Shown here one piece after another: positions 20,440 through 32,862 of a stretch of 64,000 nt of DNA. The position numbers and the translations under genes were made by a program. Location: the NCBI GenBank assembly GCA_009746045.1, contig RPFO01000909.1:28773-92772 (forward strand), read 5' to 3'. Numbering within the stretch: the first letter of the stretch is position 1; each line of letters opens with the position of its first letter. Source of the DNA: Mesostigma viride (taxonomy: Eukaryota > Streptophyta > Mesostigmatophyceae > Mesostigmatales > Mesostigmataceae). The notes beneath the pieces were generated by a model. The model was not told the DNA's origin and did not search any database. It saw only the letters and a program-made list of their open reading frames with translations.

Positions 20440-23400
20440 GACGTCAAAACACAACGCCACCGAAGTGGCGCCGAAAAGCCGCTGGGTCAAAACCCAGGGC
20501 CTGAGACCAGAGGGCTGACGGAATGTCCCGCCCCAGGAGGCTGCGGTTGAGGCCAATGTAGCGCGTGACTGAGAGGGCCGAGGCCCACCGGGCGCGCAGC
20601 TGAATGGCCTGAGTCCGGCAACTCGCCAGCGATTGCGTCGTGCGTCGCCCCCCCATGCCAGAGGCTGTGAAAAGAAAACATCCCCAGGATGCCCATGCGG
20701 GCCTGCACTGCCTCCCACTGCTGCCTAGCCAGGCTGTACATTACGCCCTGAAAAAGAAGTGCATTCGGGGGCTGGCCAGCCGTCAGGCGTCGCAGGAGCC
20801 ACAAAGAAAGTGGATCCCGAACGAGACATGCTGGGCCGCCCCCTGCGCAGTTTCGGGGTTGCACAACACAAGGGCACCGACCGTGGGCCCTTGCTCGAGA
20901 AGAGGGTGGCCAGGATGGGCCACATCCCGAACCCGCAGCCCTGGCGCCTCGCTAATGCAAAAATACTGCTGCATGGAAAGCAAGAATAATCAACGCTCTC
21001 AAACGCACCTGTTGAATTGAAATTAGCAACAGGGCAGTGAAAAAGCAGAGGCGCCAGGGCATAGGCGGAGGGCTGACAGCAAGGAACAAGCCGCTGCCAT
21101 CGTGCAAGCAGGCGGTCCGCCAGTACCCTGGAATGCCGAACAATGTCGGGGTAGTACAGGTGCAGACAGGTCTTGGTGTGCTGGCATAAGGTACGTCCCC
21201 GCCCACCTCGGGCATGGTAGACAGCAGAAATCCACTCACAGAAAATGGCTTCCGTGTTAGCTGGGTCGACGGGTCCAGGTGGCCAGCGCACACGCCACGT
21301 AGACAACCACTGCGCCCCGGTACGCTGGCAAGGTAGACACAGGGTTGACTGTGCCCTCCAGCAGTGCCAAGTCCCGAGGGCGTCGCGCCCCCTCAGGCCC
21401 AGGGTTGGGATGCACGTCACCGCACCGGGTCAAGTCAGGAATCCAGCCGCTGGCCTTGTCAGCTGGGTTGTGGTCGGTAGCCACCCAGACCCACTGGCTG
21501 TGCCTGTCACCAGCCAGCGACAGAGCCCAGTAGCGCCGATCCAGCTGGTTGAGGCGGTAGGAAGACGAACGCCCTCTGACAAACGCCTCCACACAGTACT
21601 AGAGTCCACGAGCCGGACAACCCGCTTACCTTGACACACCTTGGTCCGGCACGGCCACTCGACCCCCAGCGTCGCAGCAATCGCCTCCTTGCCGTTGATG
21701 TGTTTCCGCTGCCCCCGCCACCTGAAAGGAAGTAAGTACTTGCTTGTAATGCGCATGGGCATGCCACCGAGTACTATGCTAATCTCATTAGAAAATAATT
21801 AGACGAAAGTTACAAATATCGTCTGCATCATGCCCCAACCATGTATAGTCACTAGAGGGGGATATAATACTCATCTGAGCTGTCCTCTACTATAATGGCA
21901 GATGAGGCGGTAGTGTGGCGGCTGTCCTCAGGGCAATAACCTCCACCAGCGGACTGCTACCCTGCATTCTAGCAATAGGCCGCGGGGTCCGTGGGGAGAA
22001 AACAGGAGCATGCCCCTCAGGAATTAAGGTGCTTAATCGCAGACACCAGCCCATTTCTCCTTGTCTATCATGCGGGCGCGGAGTACAGAAAATCCCAGAA
22101 GCCCTGCATCCTCAAGCAACAGTGTCACATAGGTCCGGGTCGCGCCGCGCCGGTGCCCGGCGCGCGCAAGTTTGCCACTGGGTTGCGACGGGACAAAGGG
22201 AATCGACCTTGCCATAGGAGGAGCTGTCGACCTGGTTGGCCAATCCTAATCAAGCCCGCAGGGCCCACATCAGTATTCACCTGGTCTGTGCGGGCAAGAT
22301 GGCCGGCAAAGAGGAGGCGGCGGTGTCGGATGGTATGGGTGACAAGAGGGAGCTCGCAGTATAGAGCTCTTCCGGGGTGCGGTGCTCTTGGTAGCGGACG
22401 CCGAGGATGTGACGGGGCATTCGAGTGACAGTGCCGTCAAGCTGCTTGCTCAGCGCTTGGTCCTGAACTTCCACGCCTTGCAGCAGTAAAGGAGGATGCT
22501 GAGGACAAGGGCCTTGAACAGAATGCCGCCACCTGTAGGACAGTGCCGTACGCCCGTGGCCACCACCCAGCAGGCTGTAGTCCCCCTCCTCCATGCGCTC
22601 CAGGTTCCAGTCCTCACCACAGGTTAAAGTTGTCGTCCGCCGCCCCCGCGCTTCGCGCCGGGTTGCCAGCCAGGCACAATCAGCCCAAGGCAGGTCCCTG
22701 TATGCAGACCACCCCACCGCCTGAGCTGCTTGCGTCACTAGCGACGACCCGATCAGAAAGGGGCCCAGCCCTGGCAGCCTTTACAAAGGGGGCCAGGTCG
22801 ATCGCCGCCAGAAGCTCCTGGCGGGACCTCTCAGGGAGCCGCTAGCGGCGCCCAGGCAGGGAGGAGTTCATGGTTGCGAGCAGCCGAATGTCTCAGACCA
22901 CATGCACCGAGAGCATGGGGCGACAAAGCATGGATGCATCCACACCCGCTTCCCAAGAACAAAACTAAGTTCGCGGTAGTATATTAATCCGCGATCCAAG
23001 ATTCTATGGGTAGCAGCGATAACCGCCACCACACGCTCAAGAACACGCACCACGTCACCATCTCTTTGGTGATAGACACCCACCGCCTGCACACCAGTCT
23101 GTTCTGCCGTCGCCCGTACCATGCCTTGTCAGACTTCTGCACCAGCCCAACAGCGGCGTACGCAGCCTGAACACGATCTAGCTGCTGATTCACTCCATCT
23201 GCCGAAGCACAGTGGGTAAAACGGAGGTCATCGATCGTCACGGCATGCATATTACAAGTCCAGATCCTGCCGAGATTCGAAGCACGGCGAGGGCGCCAAG
23301 GGCGCAACAGGGTCCTCCTACAGACTAAGCCGGACAGTCTGCCCGGCCTCGTCAGCGTCCGCCACCAAAATCAGCACTGACATGTCGATGCTCAGGCCAC

Positions 23401-24346
23401 GACTAGCCTCCAACGGGGGCTTGGGGCCACAGTGGTACAGCACAGACTGGTGCACGCACTGCATGGGCCACAGCGACGACCAACTTGTTTCCCATTGGCC
23501 AGCACAACATCCACGGCAAGACCTTCCGACGCGGCCCACTAAGGCCCACAAGATCCGACCGCACCAGCATCCACGCACAATACCACCGCATCCAAGTGGG
23601 CAGGCGAGGTCAGTTGTATGTACTAGTAGGAATCCAAATCTGATCCTCCCCAACGCGCGTGGGCAAATCGCAAATCACGCCAAGGTGTGGTAAAAAAGCG
23701 GGCATAGGATCTGGTAGTGGCATGTTGCCACGACAGTTGTCCACAATCAGCCGAATATGGCCGTCGGGCTTTCCGACCATAAAAGTACTATTCACCATAG
23801 GCGGCTCCTCAAAAAATCCACCCGAAATTCGCCCTCTCCACACACACCGTGCAAACCTGCCCGAATCCTCCATGCTACACCCCCACGAGATCCGCATCAA
23901 CTTCTGCAAGATCCGCTCTATGTCCGCCACGTCCTGGTCGGTCGCCCCAGGTGGCAGCGCCATCCTCCTCCCCACCGCTAGCCCCACCATAACCCGCCCC
24001 TCCGCCCCCACCTGCCGGAGGGGGAACACCCCTTGTTCCCACCGCATCTGTTGATGCCATGGAGGATCCGGCTCTGCTATAGCTTCCCCCAGCTGCGCCG
24101 CTAGCACATCGACCAGGTCCTCCTCCCTATCCCAATCACTGACAAATCCCTTTCCTCCAGTGCGTCCATGACGTTCTCGGCACACCCCTTGTTGAGCTTC
24201 TTGATTCGCTCTAGCCAACCCCCCGCCCCAAGGATCTTCTGAACGTCCGCAGTGGCGGCCTGGCCTTTGGGGTGCATCCCACCTTGGCTGCTTGCTTGAG
24301 TTTCGCTATGAAATTGCGTTCTGGGGCTGTCACTGTCCTGGTCATG
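20440..24346 (-). pseudogene. Gag-RT-RNase H-tyrosine recombinase remnants, copy I
   Basis: Homologous to the coding region of copy II. From the right: Gag N-terminus (ends near 23920), fused in one frame (24218 to 23610) to RT with ERILQK, VGKPDGHIRLIVDN and RGNMPLPDPMPAFLPH. RT motif C follows in another frame near 23225. RNase H is split by the LINE insertion; its later part keeps WVATDHNPADKAS, followed by RCGDVHPNPGP. The recombinase part retains the HGGATHDAIAGE region and a downstream RYIGL. In the first recombinase block HxLR reads HSLWHGGATHD, so the second catalytic Arg appears replaced by Trp. Frameshifts are numerous. The copy is dead. Confidence 0.8.
21724..22525 (-). mobile_element. 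5'-truncated LINE tail inserted in RNase H
   Basis: An 802-bp insertion relative to copy II, flanked by a 9-bp direct repeat CCGCCACCT (21715-21723 and 22526-22534), a target-site duplication. On the minus strand its first part has the post-RT region of a LINE: FKALVLSILLYCCKAW, then RHILGVRYQEHRTPEELY in a shifted frame, and near the end RTYVTLLLEDAGLL with DKEKWAGV. These match the C-terminal region common to several LINE clades. No RNase H, endonuclease or poly-A tail is visible. It is a different LINE from the one at 40612. Confidence 0.75.
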
Positions 24347-24664
24347 GTGCATGGGTTGTATTGCTTGATATGTTGCCTTGCGTTTTGTTTTTTGTAATGT
24401 GGTCACGTGAGGTTCTCAGGGAAAAGAAACAACCTGCTTCCCTAGAATGGAAGCCCGCCATTTATAGCAACCACCTGTCTGGCAGCCAACCCCTACACTG
24501 TACGTGGGTGGCTGGGGTACAGGTGCCAGCACAAAAAATATTTTTCTCAAAATTATTTTTTCTTTTTGCGCTTTACGGCGTTGCATTCTCCGCTCAGCAT
24601 GCAGGTTAGCCATATGAGCATTATTAAAATGAGCAAATTAAAATGAGCATTATTAGCTCACCAA

Positions 24665-25980
24665 TTGCGGCGCAAGACGGGTTCAGCCCACTGCCCACCC
24701 GCTGACATGCACATTTGCACACAACCTAGGACAAATTATATCGTAGGGGACAAAGGCTTCCGCATGCATGCCGTATGGTTTGGAAAGAATGGACATGAAG
24801 TAACTGGCCCGCCAAACCTGAGGCCGGGTCTGACATCTCAGTGCTGGGCTGCACATCTGCCACTTTAAGTGCAGCCTACGTAATAGCATACTTCGCGAAT
24901 CGCGGATTCCGGGTCAACTTAGGCGTATCTCGCGCTGGACTGGGATCTTTCTGAGTCGCAGGTGTGGCTCGTTACAGGTGGCGCCAATCGGCAACGTACC
25001 TGGAATTTATCCAGCCTGTATATGGTCCATCACTACATCAAGCTGGCAACCTCAGCATGTACAGTATCTTTACGCAGTATGCTCCGCCATCCGCAGGTGC
25101 TTACGCCAATTGTAATGCCTACGCAAAGAGTCCCTAGGGGACGGGTCAAAAAGAGTTGGACATAAGCTGCTCGCCTGCATGGCCAACCACTGGGCCACTG
25201 AGAAACGCACTGCAGCTCGACTGTCTTGCCGAGCTCCCTCTCCTGAGTAGGCTGGCAGTCTGCATGCTCATCCTTTTCTCGCTGAGACGTTCCGTAAAGA
25301 AATCTTTACATCCGGCATGCAGAACCTGTTTGCATCCTTGAATGCCATTGTTAGGCTTTCCGGCCAGATGTCAGAGCCAGGATGTGTGTGTACGTAGTCG
25401 CAACGGGTATATGCGGGGTGTCCATGTACTGCGCTGGATACCACAGTACATGATTACAATAAGTTACTTCCTTTCTTGCTTAGATATACCGCGGTCTGTG
25501 TAAATTGGTTGACCACATGAGTGTGCTCCAGTCCTCGGCTCGTTTACCGCCTCCCATCATGCTTACTACCATGGCTGTACATGTACCACTGACCAAACGC
25601 AGCTCCAGTATGTAAACTAGCTCGTCCTCACCAAAGTGATTTTCGTTGCTAACATATTACATACTGTGCACACAACTGGTTGGCTGCTTGCATGCTGGTC
25701 AAGTCATCAGCTCTGCACCTGTGCATGCTTGATAGCAGGGGCGGAAAGCCTGCGTGACCGCACCGCACAGCGTAAATTGGATTAGGGGAAAATGTAGTGA
25801 CTGCCATCGGCCATGGGCTGCACCACAAAAAGTAGCCGAATACGGACATAAATTACTGCGGGAACTTTCGTAGGGTACTTTTGATATACCCGTAAATACT
25901 GTACAGCGGGGGGGTGCCGTTCGTAACAGCACGGTGACCTGGCAGCACAATAAAATAATATTATTTAGTAGTACAGTGTA
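24665..25980. other. No recognised gene
   Basis: Between copy I and the gamma element. Short open frames exist on both strands but none shows a domain. No RNA gene or repeat recognised. Confidence 0.3.
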
Positions 25981-28057
25981 TCGGATTTCTCTGAAAATAG
26001 TTTCTTATAATGGGCGAGAACGAACGCCGCAATCGAAGTGTTCCTGACGGCGGCAAAGATTACGTGGCACGCTCTTGGGGTTCCAGTTTCGCTGGCATGG
26101 CCGGCGACTAGGGCCGTTTTTAGCGGATGATAATCAGTTTGGATTTTGTAACTGGGTGATTAGTTACGGGCAGTTTTCGTTGTTGTTCAGGCGGTTAAAA
26201 AGGTCGTATTTATAAGGCCTTTTAATTTTGTATGCTGGCCTGAAACTGCCTTTGATTGGCGACTAGTGTAGTTAAAAGTTCTGACTCGAATCATTTTGCT
26301 GACATTTTGTAGTTGCCGGTCTGACATTAGTTGTGTCAGTAAGGCTGGGATTTTTTTAGGGGCGTTGCCATGTAGCGTGTTGTGTCGTCTTTTTAGGGAC
26401 CTTGCGAGGAAGGGGAAGGTCTTTTTTCTTGCATGACGCTGGGCACGCGTTGGCCGAGGCTATGGTGATGCAAGGAATGCCGACGCCTCCCCGGCCTTGT
26501 GCCCGCTCGGGCGCAGGGCTTAATTAAATTAACAGACGGGCGGCAGCCCCTGAGCTTCCGGTTTCACGGAAGTCACAGCGGCTGCCAAGTGTCCGGACTG
26601 ATTCTCACTTTGGTACTGGGTCCGGATGGTTGGGAATCTGCGCAGGAGGTTGGGCTGCGCTAGTGCAATATTCAGATCGAATATGAAGGGGAAGATCTGC
26701 TTGTCGAAACGGAAGGGCTGGCCTGCGTGGCAGCCTTGTACCTGAGGATGCTTGCGCTTCGGGTTAAGGTTCTGTGACGTTGGCTGGCCTGCCTTGGGCT
26801 GGTTCGTACCTGGGGATGCTTGCGCTCCGGGTTGGACTAGTTGAGGTCGTGGCGATAATTTTAATAAATTTAAAAATATTTTCACTCACACCGTTGTTTG
26901 GCGCGCGGTCTCGGCGCTGGGGGTGAGGGCTGATATGCGGCCTTGATTATATGCCTAACGGTAAATCTGTTAGCATGGTAGGTGCGGGGGTGTGCCCCCT
27001 GTCAAGGACGATGCTCTCCTAAAGGGGTCGTGGCGAAATATAGTGAGAAACGAAACTTGGGGTTTCGGTAATTGCTTGATCGCTGTGTCTTCTGCTTTGT
27101 CTTCGCAACAACAACAACTCCTGTTGCCGATCAGAGGGGAGGCCTTCTTTGGGGTCGGTGGCGGGCCCTGCAAATTCGCGGAATGTGGTTACCTATAACA
27201 GTGCATCAATGCATCCACAGCTGCTGGTGTTAAAACGGGGTCCATTGCGGCAGGGCATTCTCGATGGACACGCGGTCCTGGGAGAGAGGGGAGCGGCTTT
27301 GAGTCAGCCAGGCGTGGGGGAGTTGGGGATTCGCAAACTTTGCTCGGAGAACTGCAAATGGCAGGGGACGCCATTTTGCTGTCCATTTTAAGCGACCACT
27401 TAATGTTTTCAATAAGAAGTTGGTGGAGTGGGAGCAATGGATACACGAATCGGATTTCTCTGAAAATAGTTTCTTATAATGGGCGAGAACGAACGCCGCA
27501 ATCGAAGTGTTCCTGACGGCGGCAAAGATTACGTGGCACGCTCTTGGGGTTCCAGTTTCGCTGGCATGGCCGGCGACTAGGGCCGTTTTTAGCGGATGAT
27601 AATCAGTTTGGATTTTGTAACTGGGTGATTAGTTACGGGCAGTTTTCGTTGTTGTTCAGGCGGTTAAAAAGGTCGTATTTATAAGGCCTTTTAATTTTGT
27701 ATGCTGGCCTGAAACTGCCTTTGATTGGCGACTAGTGTAGTTAAAAGTTCTGACTCGAATCATTTTGCTGACATTTTGTAGTTGCCGGTCTGACATTAGT
27801 TGTGTCAGTAAGGCTGGGATTTTTTTAGGGGCGTTGCCATGTAGCGTGTTGTGTCGTCTTTTTAGGGACCTTGCGAGGAAGGGGAAGGTCTTTTTTCTTG
27901 GCCACCCACCCTCCCTGTGTTTTGTTGTCTTGGGGATTCGCAAACTTTGCTCCGAGAACTGCAAATGGCAGGGGACGCCATTTTGCTGTCCATTTTAAGC
28001 GACCACTTAATGTTTTCAATAAGAAGTTGGTGGAGTGGGAGCAATGGATACACGAAT
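25981..28057 (+). mobile_element. Non-autonomous split-direct-repeat element, gamma family
   Basis: A1 (25981-26431) and A2 (27450-27900) are both 451 bp and appear identical. B1 (27323-27450) and B2 (27930-28057) are both 128 bp with one visible difference (CTCGGAG versus CTCCGAG). The order A1-body-B1-A2-B2 is complete. The 0.9-kb body has no credible retroelement frame. A starts TCGGATTTCTCTGAAAATAG, close to the beta A start, suggesting beta and gamma share a recombinase. Near-identity of repeats marks this as the youngest non-autonomous insertion in the window. Confidence 0.9.
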
Positions 28058-28951
28058 TTATATTACTACTACGATTAAAAGTATATCAGTATGACACCTA
28101 CCAAGGCCCATGGCCGGGCAAGGAGGGAGACTGTCCCCTTCCGGTCGCCGGAAGCCAATAACCTACATGAATACATAAGCTACGCAGCTGTACATATAGG
28201 GCAAGAGAGCGAGCGGGGATTATCTGAGAGAGAACAACATTGATACTAGAGGGTAACAAACAATACATCTGGAGGCAGAGGAGAGGAATTCTGAGCAAGT
28301 CTGCCCAAGTTACGCGGACTTGAGAACCTCTCTCCTCTGCATATATAGTCTCTGCTTGTTCCTATTGGCGGCAGCGCCTCTTCCTTGCCCTCGCTCGGCG
28401 GTGCCCACTGTGGCTGACATGTGTTATTGCACCGCATGCGGGCCGACATTGTTGCGACCCATATGTATGCGGTCTAAATCCTTCCCCGGCCTGGTGCCAG
28501 GGCTGGCAGCGATGTTGCTGCCTGTCGTAGTTTCGAGCTGTAGTTAGTTGTACCTCGTGCTGGCTTGGTTCTTGCCGATGCCCGTGTCAGATTACATATA
28601 ATCATTTTCAGACTTAAGGGTTCTTTTCGGGGTCATCCTTAATCGCGTTGCATGCCGATTGATTTCACCTCCGTATCGAACTCTCGATGAATACATAGTA
28701 AGGCCCTACAGACATAACAGTACGGGAAATGATCCTTATACATATACAGCAGCAGCTTACCAAGTTACATACAATGATAGTAACTGTAGGTGTGTCGCTG
28801 GTGGGCCACTCATGTATATGTGAGCCATGGATGCACAGGCCTCACTGTCTACACAATGTGCCAGTCCATTTTCCGAAACCCACCTCCAATGGTGGGCCAC
28901 GAAGCATTCCACTAATCAAAATAAACACCATCGTCATGCTTGTCATCTTAC
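28058..28951. other. No recognised gene; paralogous LRR intron flank
   Basis: The part from about 28730 resembles 44880-45116, the corresponding flank of the LRR exon at 45117. Nothing else is recognised. Confidence 0.4.
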
Positions 28952-29026
28952 AAAAAATCCAGGCTCGTCAATGATCCCAGAGAAGCTGGAAGGGTCCCGC
29001 TTACTTCGGGCAGGTCATATAAATTC
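28952..29026 (-). CDS. LRR exon (75 nt)
   Basis: One 25-residue plant-type LRR with the core EVSGTLPASLGSLTSLDF. Acceptor GATCCAG, donor GTAAGA, phase 2 at both ends. It is most similar to the exon at 45117-45188, with which it shares SGT.PASLGSLTSL and several hundred bases of flank, so the pair are recent duplicates. Confidence 0.75.
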
Positions 29027-29986
29027 CTGGATCAGGACGCCGCAGTAAAAGCAAAAACAAAGCACGGCCTTGTCAGAATGCCAGCAAGCTAGCTGCACAT
29101 CTATGCCGTCCAAAAATAAATATCTGCAATGTATCTCATCAATGAAAATTCACAATTCCCAATCATTGGCAATGTTCATGGTATGCGAGGTAAAAGCAGA
29201 AAATTACTTCAATAGGAGGCCCCACTACACAAAATACGAGAGAAAATTATTATTAGGTGACTGTCAGAGCTTAAATACTAATCATGGCTGACCTTTAAAT
29301 TAGACTTCAAGATAATTTGTAATTAGCTAAACAAATAATTAACATTATTGGTCACATGTATAGATTACATCTAGTTTGTGTGTAAGGTACACAGGTAAAC
29401 TATCACTGGCCAGCGCTGACTAGCCGACGTACTCTTTACGAGGTATGGCACAAACTGTCTCAAGATCATGTGCCCTGCTATTTACCGTAATTCCTGATTA
29501 GCCTGATTATTTCGTGATGTCCTCTCCAGTCGACAGCACTTGTCGCGCAACAGAAGTCAACATCAAGAAGTCACATGTCAATGATTTTGGACGCAGGAAC
29601 AACTAGGAATGACACTGAGTCAGCATAGGGCTACCAGTCAGATCTGGCACAGTTCGATGGGACTTCATGGGAATGGCTAGAGTGTCCATGCCAGATCTGA
29701 CCTCAGGCGCGATGCCGCTATGTGCATCCAGCGTGGTCACCAAGAAGGCGATATGTTCTGGCGTATAGTCGATTATTAAGTCGTTGGTGGACAATGCCGC
29801 ACAATGCAATAAAACACTGTACATCATCACTTGCAGTCATCAGCTAAGAAATACTGTACTGGCTCGTCGGTGAACTTCTGGCTGTTTCATCGAGTAAGAT
29901 TACCGTCAGCTAACACATGTATGTATTGCTGGGCACAAGCAGTGATTCGATTGTACAAGACAGTCACTCCTGCATATGTAACTTAC
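29027..29986. other. Probable intron between two LRR exons
   Basis: About 1 kb between the closest pair of LRR exons. A minus-strand open frame at 29603-29830 shows no domain. No other feature is seen. Confidence 0.4.
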
Positions 29987-30061
29987 AGAGACGCCAGGGA
30001 TCTTAACGATCCCAATGTCGCTGGGATAGTACCACTCACTGCTTCATTGATCTGGATGGTC
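29987..30061 (-). CDS. LRR exon (75 nt)
   Basis: One plant-type LRR with the core EAVSGTIPATLGSLRSLASL, acceptor GACCGCAG and strong donor GTAAGT, phase 2 at both ends. Only about 960 bp separate it from the exon at 28952, the shortest probable intron among these exons and the best evidence that at least two of them belong to one transcript. Confidence 0.75.
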
Positions 30062-30816
30062 CTGCGGTCATTGGGACGTGGTTGGATGGGTGGGGCCGGG
30101 CCAATACAGGGCGGGGGGTGGGGGGACGCGGGGGATACTGTAGTGTTGGGGCAAATCATCTCAGATTTACGTCATATACCCCATCAGAAAAAAACTATAC
30201 AATGGTAAGATTACATCACAGTCTATGCGACACCATACGCTGTGCCACCTCTAGCAACTACGGGATGACGCTGGCTAAGGATTATCAGCCTACCATCAAT
30301 CCCTAACTAAGCCCCCTACAGGGCTCGGCACCCAGATATATATAGTATATATCCGCCGCACCGCACCCAACACGATCCGTCACACACTCACACCACATAC
30401 TAGTAATGGTGGACAAGTTATGTAGACTCTTGCCAAGCACACGTGTCTCTGAAGGGTGACTGTAGTGCAAAAAATTGTACATAGTACAGCATTGTGCTAG
30501 AGTATCTGTGCACAGTATACAGCAGCTAGCAAAACTGTAGCGATTCGTACTTACACTGACATGAACTCCGCGCCCTCTTGCTTGGGCATACATACTGGGA
30601 TGACCACACACCCACCAAAAACTGGAAAACAACAGATCCAGTTCCATGGCTGCAGCCGGTCAAGGCAGTCGGGTAATTATTTACAACGGTAAGTTCCCCG
30701 GCTTTTCTGTTGTTTGAATCCTTGTGTAACAGTGAAAAGTGACATTTACGCACTCTTACATCCAGGTCGAGTTGAGTTGAGTTGAGATGAGTTGAGTTGA
30801 GTTAGAAGTTGCATTT
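30062..30816. other. No recognised gene; GAGTT repeat
   Basis: A (GAGTT)n pentanucleotide run of about seven units lies at 30769-30803, just before the alpha element. No gene recognised. Confidence 0.5.
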
Positions 30817-32862
30817 TTGAGCTATTTGCTCATTTTATAGTTATGTTGCGGCGGGCTCAAAGGGCGCCGATCTGCCGCCTGTAGCGTAGCTCTACCGTAC
30901 GTCACCTACACCATGTAAGGTGCTTGTTGTTACATAGGACTAGAGAGAAGGGGACCGGCGTTGCGTCGGTACTAGTGCCTGCTGGCAACCGTGCCCGCCC
31001 TTGATTGAGGGGGGCGCGGCGCCTTGAGACATGTGCTTTGTTTTTCATTTTCACACCGTACTTAGAGAGTGGCGTGGTGAACGTAGGGAGGCCTTTTTGC
31101 AGCTTGCAACTTTCCAATGTGCATGAGGAAAGGTGGGCTGGCCGCTAGCGGGGCCGCTTTGCAGCCACCATGGCTGTTACACCCAATGTAAGTCGACGTT
31201 GCCAGCCTCCCCGTGATGCGGATAGGTGACCCGCTGTTTTTCGAAATATTGGTGAAGGGTTGTAGTGCTGGTCCTAGGGTGTTCCCCCATGGCGCTGGGG
31301 TGCGCAAGCCGGGCTCCAGTTGGGAGCCCGTAGTGACTTTTGAAAGTCAAGGAAGAGGGAAGGTTTTAGAGGTGGATTTTGGCGGAGAGCCCTGCGAAAG
31401 GACAGCGCGAAAAAAGGGGGGTGCACCAATGGCAGCGGCTGCCGTGGGTCGGGGGAGTCCTGTCGGCAAGGGGAGGGCGGCAGGCGCCCTGTACCCTCTT
31501 GGCGCTCTGGCGAGCAGGCCTCTACTGCCCTTGGCGATAAGGGAGAGGTGGGAAGCTGCGGAAAACCGTGGGAATTCATGCGCACTTATAAAAACTCTTT
31601 GAAAAATGCTACAGTGCCTGGCAAGCCTGGAAAATTTTTTTCCCCTCGAGGGGGGCGCTGGAAAACGGCAGTGGGGTCGGGGGTTGTTTTAAGAAAATGC
31701 ATTACATGTCATCATAAATCTCGACTCAGATGCGGCTGCGTCAAGGCGCGTTCACGACACCATGGCGATGGAGAGCCTTGGCGCTAGGAGGTCCACAGCC
31801 ATCATTATCATCACGATGGGGGGGATGTACAGCCGGTGGCAGCGGCTCTACCCTCGGGAAATCCCAGCGGCTTTGCCGGTGGGCTGGTGCTGGTGGTTGG
31901 GTGAGCTGGAGACGTTCCCAGGTGCATGGCATACAGTAAGTCCTAAAGTGGCAGCACTGGGATGCGACCCTCTAATAAGGGGAACGCACGTGGCTCCGCC
32001 CTGCGTCCGCCGGGAAACCGTAGCGGCCGCACCGGGGCGGGAAGGGGGGCATCATCATGCCAACAAGAGCCCAGCATTCCAAGTGGTTGCGTTCCTACCA
32101 CCAGGGAGCCCTGGAAACGGCCTAGGTGGCCAGAGATGGAGATGTGGGACAAGATTCGACCAAGGGGGCATGTGCTGGGCCCCAGCATGGTGAACTGGCC
32201 TAACTTGACAATGACTTGTACAATGATTTGGAGGGTGTGGCTAGGCTCAACTGTTAAAGCCTGCACACAATTATTGTAATAAACTTGTTTCTCTGGTAGG
32301 AAGGCACTCCAATGGACCTTAGCTTCAGCAGCTATTTTTCGAGCTATTTGCTCATTTTATAGTTATGTTGCGGCGGGCTCAAAGGGGGCCGATCTGCCGC
32401 CTGTAGCGAAGCTCTACCGTACGTCACCTACACCATGTAAGGTGCTTGTTGTTACATATGACTATGTAGAGAGAAGGGGACCGGCGTTGCGCCGGTACTA
32501 GTGCCTGTTGGCAACCGTGCCCGCCCTTGAGAGGGGGGCGCGAGAGGGGGGCGCGGCGCCTTGAGACATGTGCTTTGTTTTCCATTTCACACCGTACTTA
32601 GAGTGGTGTGGTGAACGTAGGGAGGCCTTTTTGCAGCTCCCACCCACCCACCCTCGCTGCTGTTGGGGACAAGATTGGACCAAGGGGGCATGTGCTGGGC
32701 ACCAGCATGGTGAACTGGCCTTAGTAACTTTTTGACAATGACTTGTGCGATGATTTGGAGGGTGTGGCTAGGCTCAACTGTTGAAGCCTGCACACACACT
32801 TATTGTAACAAACTTGTTTGTCTGGTAGGAAAGCACTCCAATGGACCTTAGCTTCAGCACCT
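30817..32862 (+). mobile_element. Non-autonomous split-direct-repeat element, alpha family copy 2
   Basis: A1 (30817-31104), body (31105-32145), B1 (32146-32335), A2 (32336-32639), spacer with CCCACCCACCC, B2 (32666-32862). The same spacer motif separates A2 and B2 in alpha copy 1. A1 and A2 are more alike than in copy 1, so this insertion is younger. A2 has GACTATGTAGAG where A1 has GACTAGAG, a TA to TATGTA change. The body has no recognised coding frame. Confidence 0.85.

Larger units (their letters stand above)
20049..24664 (-). mobile_element. Tyrosine-recombinase retroelement, copy I (rearranged)
   Basis: Read on the minus strand: A1-like repeat (about 24664-24419), Gag N-terminus, RT, RNase H, tyrosine recombinase, then a single B repeat (20049-20245). 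A2 and the second B are absent. The remaining B has the outer flank (GTATCC) seen at the outer B of copy II, so recombination between B1 and B2 with loss of A2 is a simple explanation. The copy also carries a LINE insertion (21724-22525) and a deletion of about 1.16 kb joining Gag to RT. Confidence 0.85.

Noticed and set aside
22277-22738. A 153-codon minus-strand frame as a gene
   Set aside because: It crosses the LINE/RNase H junction by chance and fuses parts of two elements.
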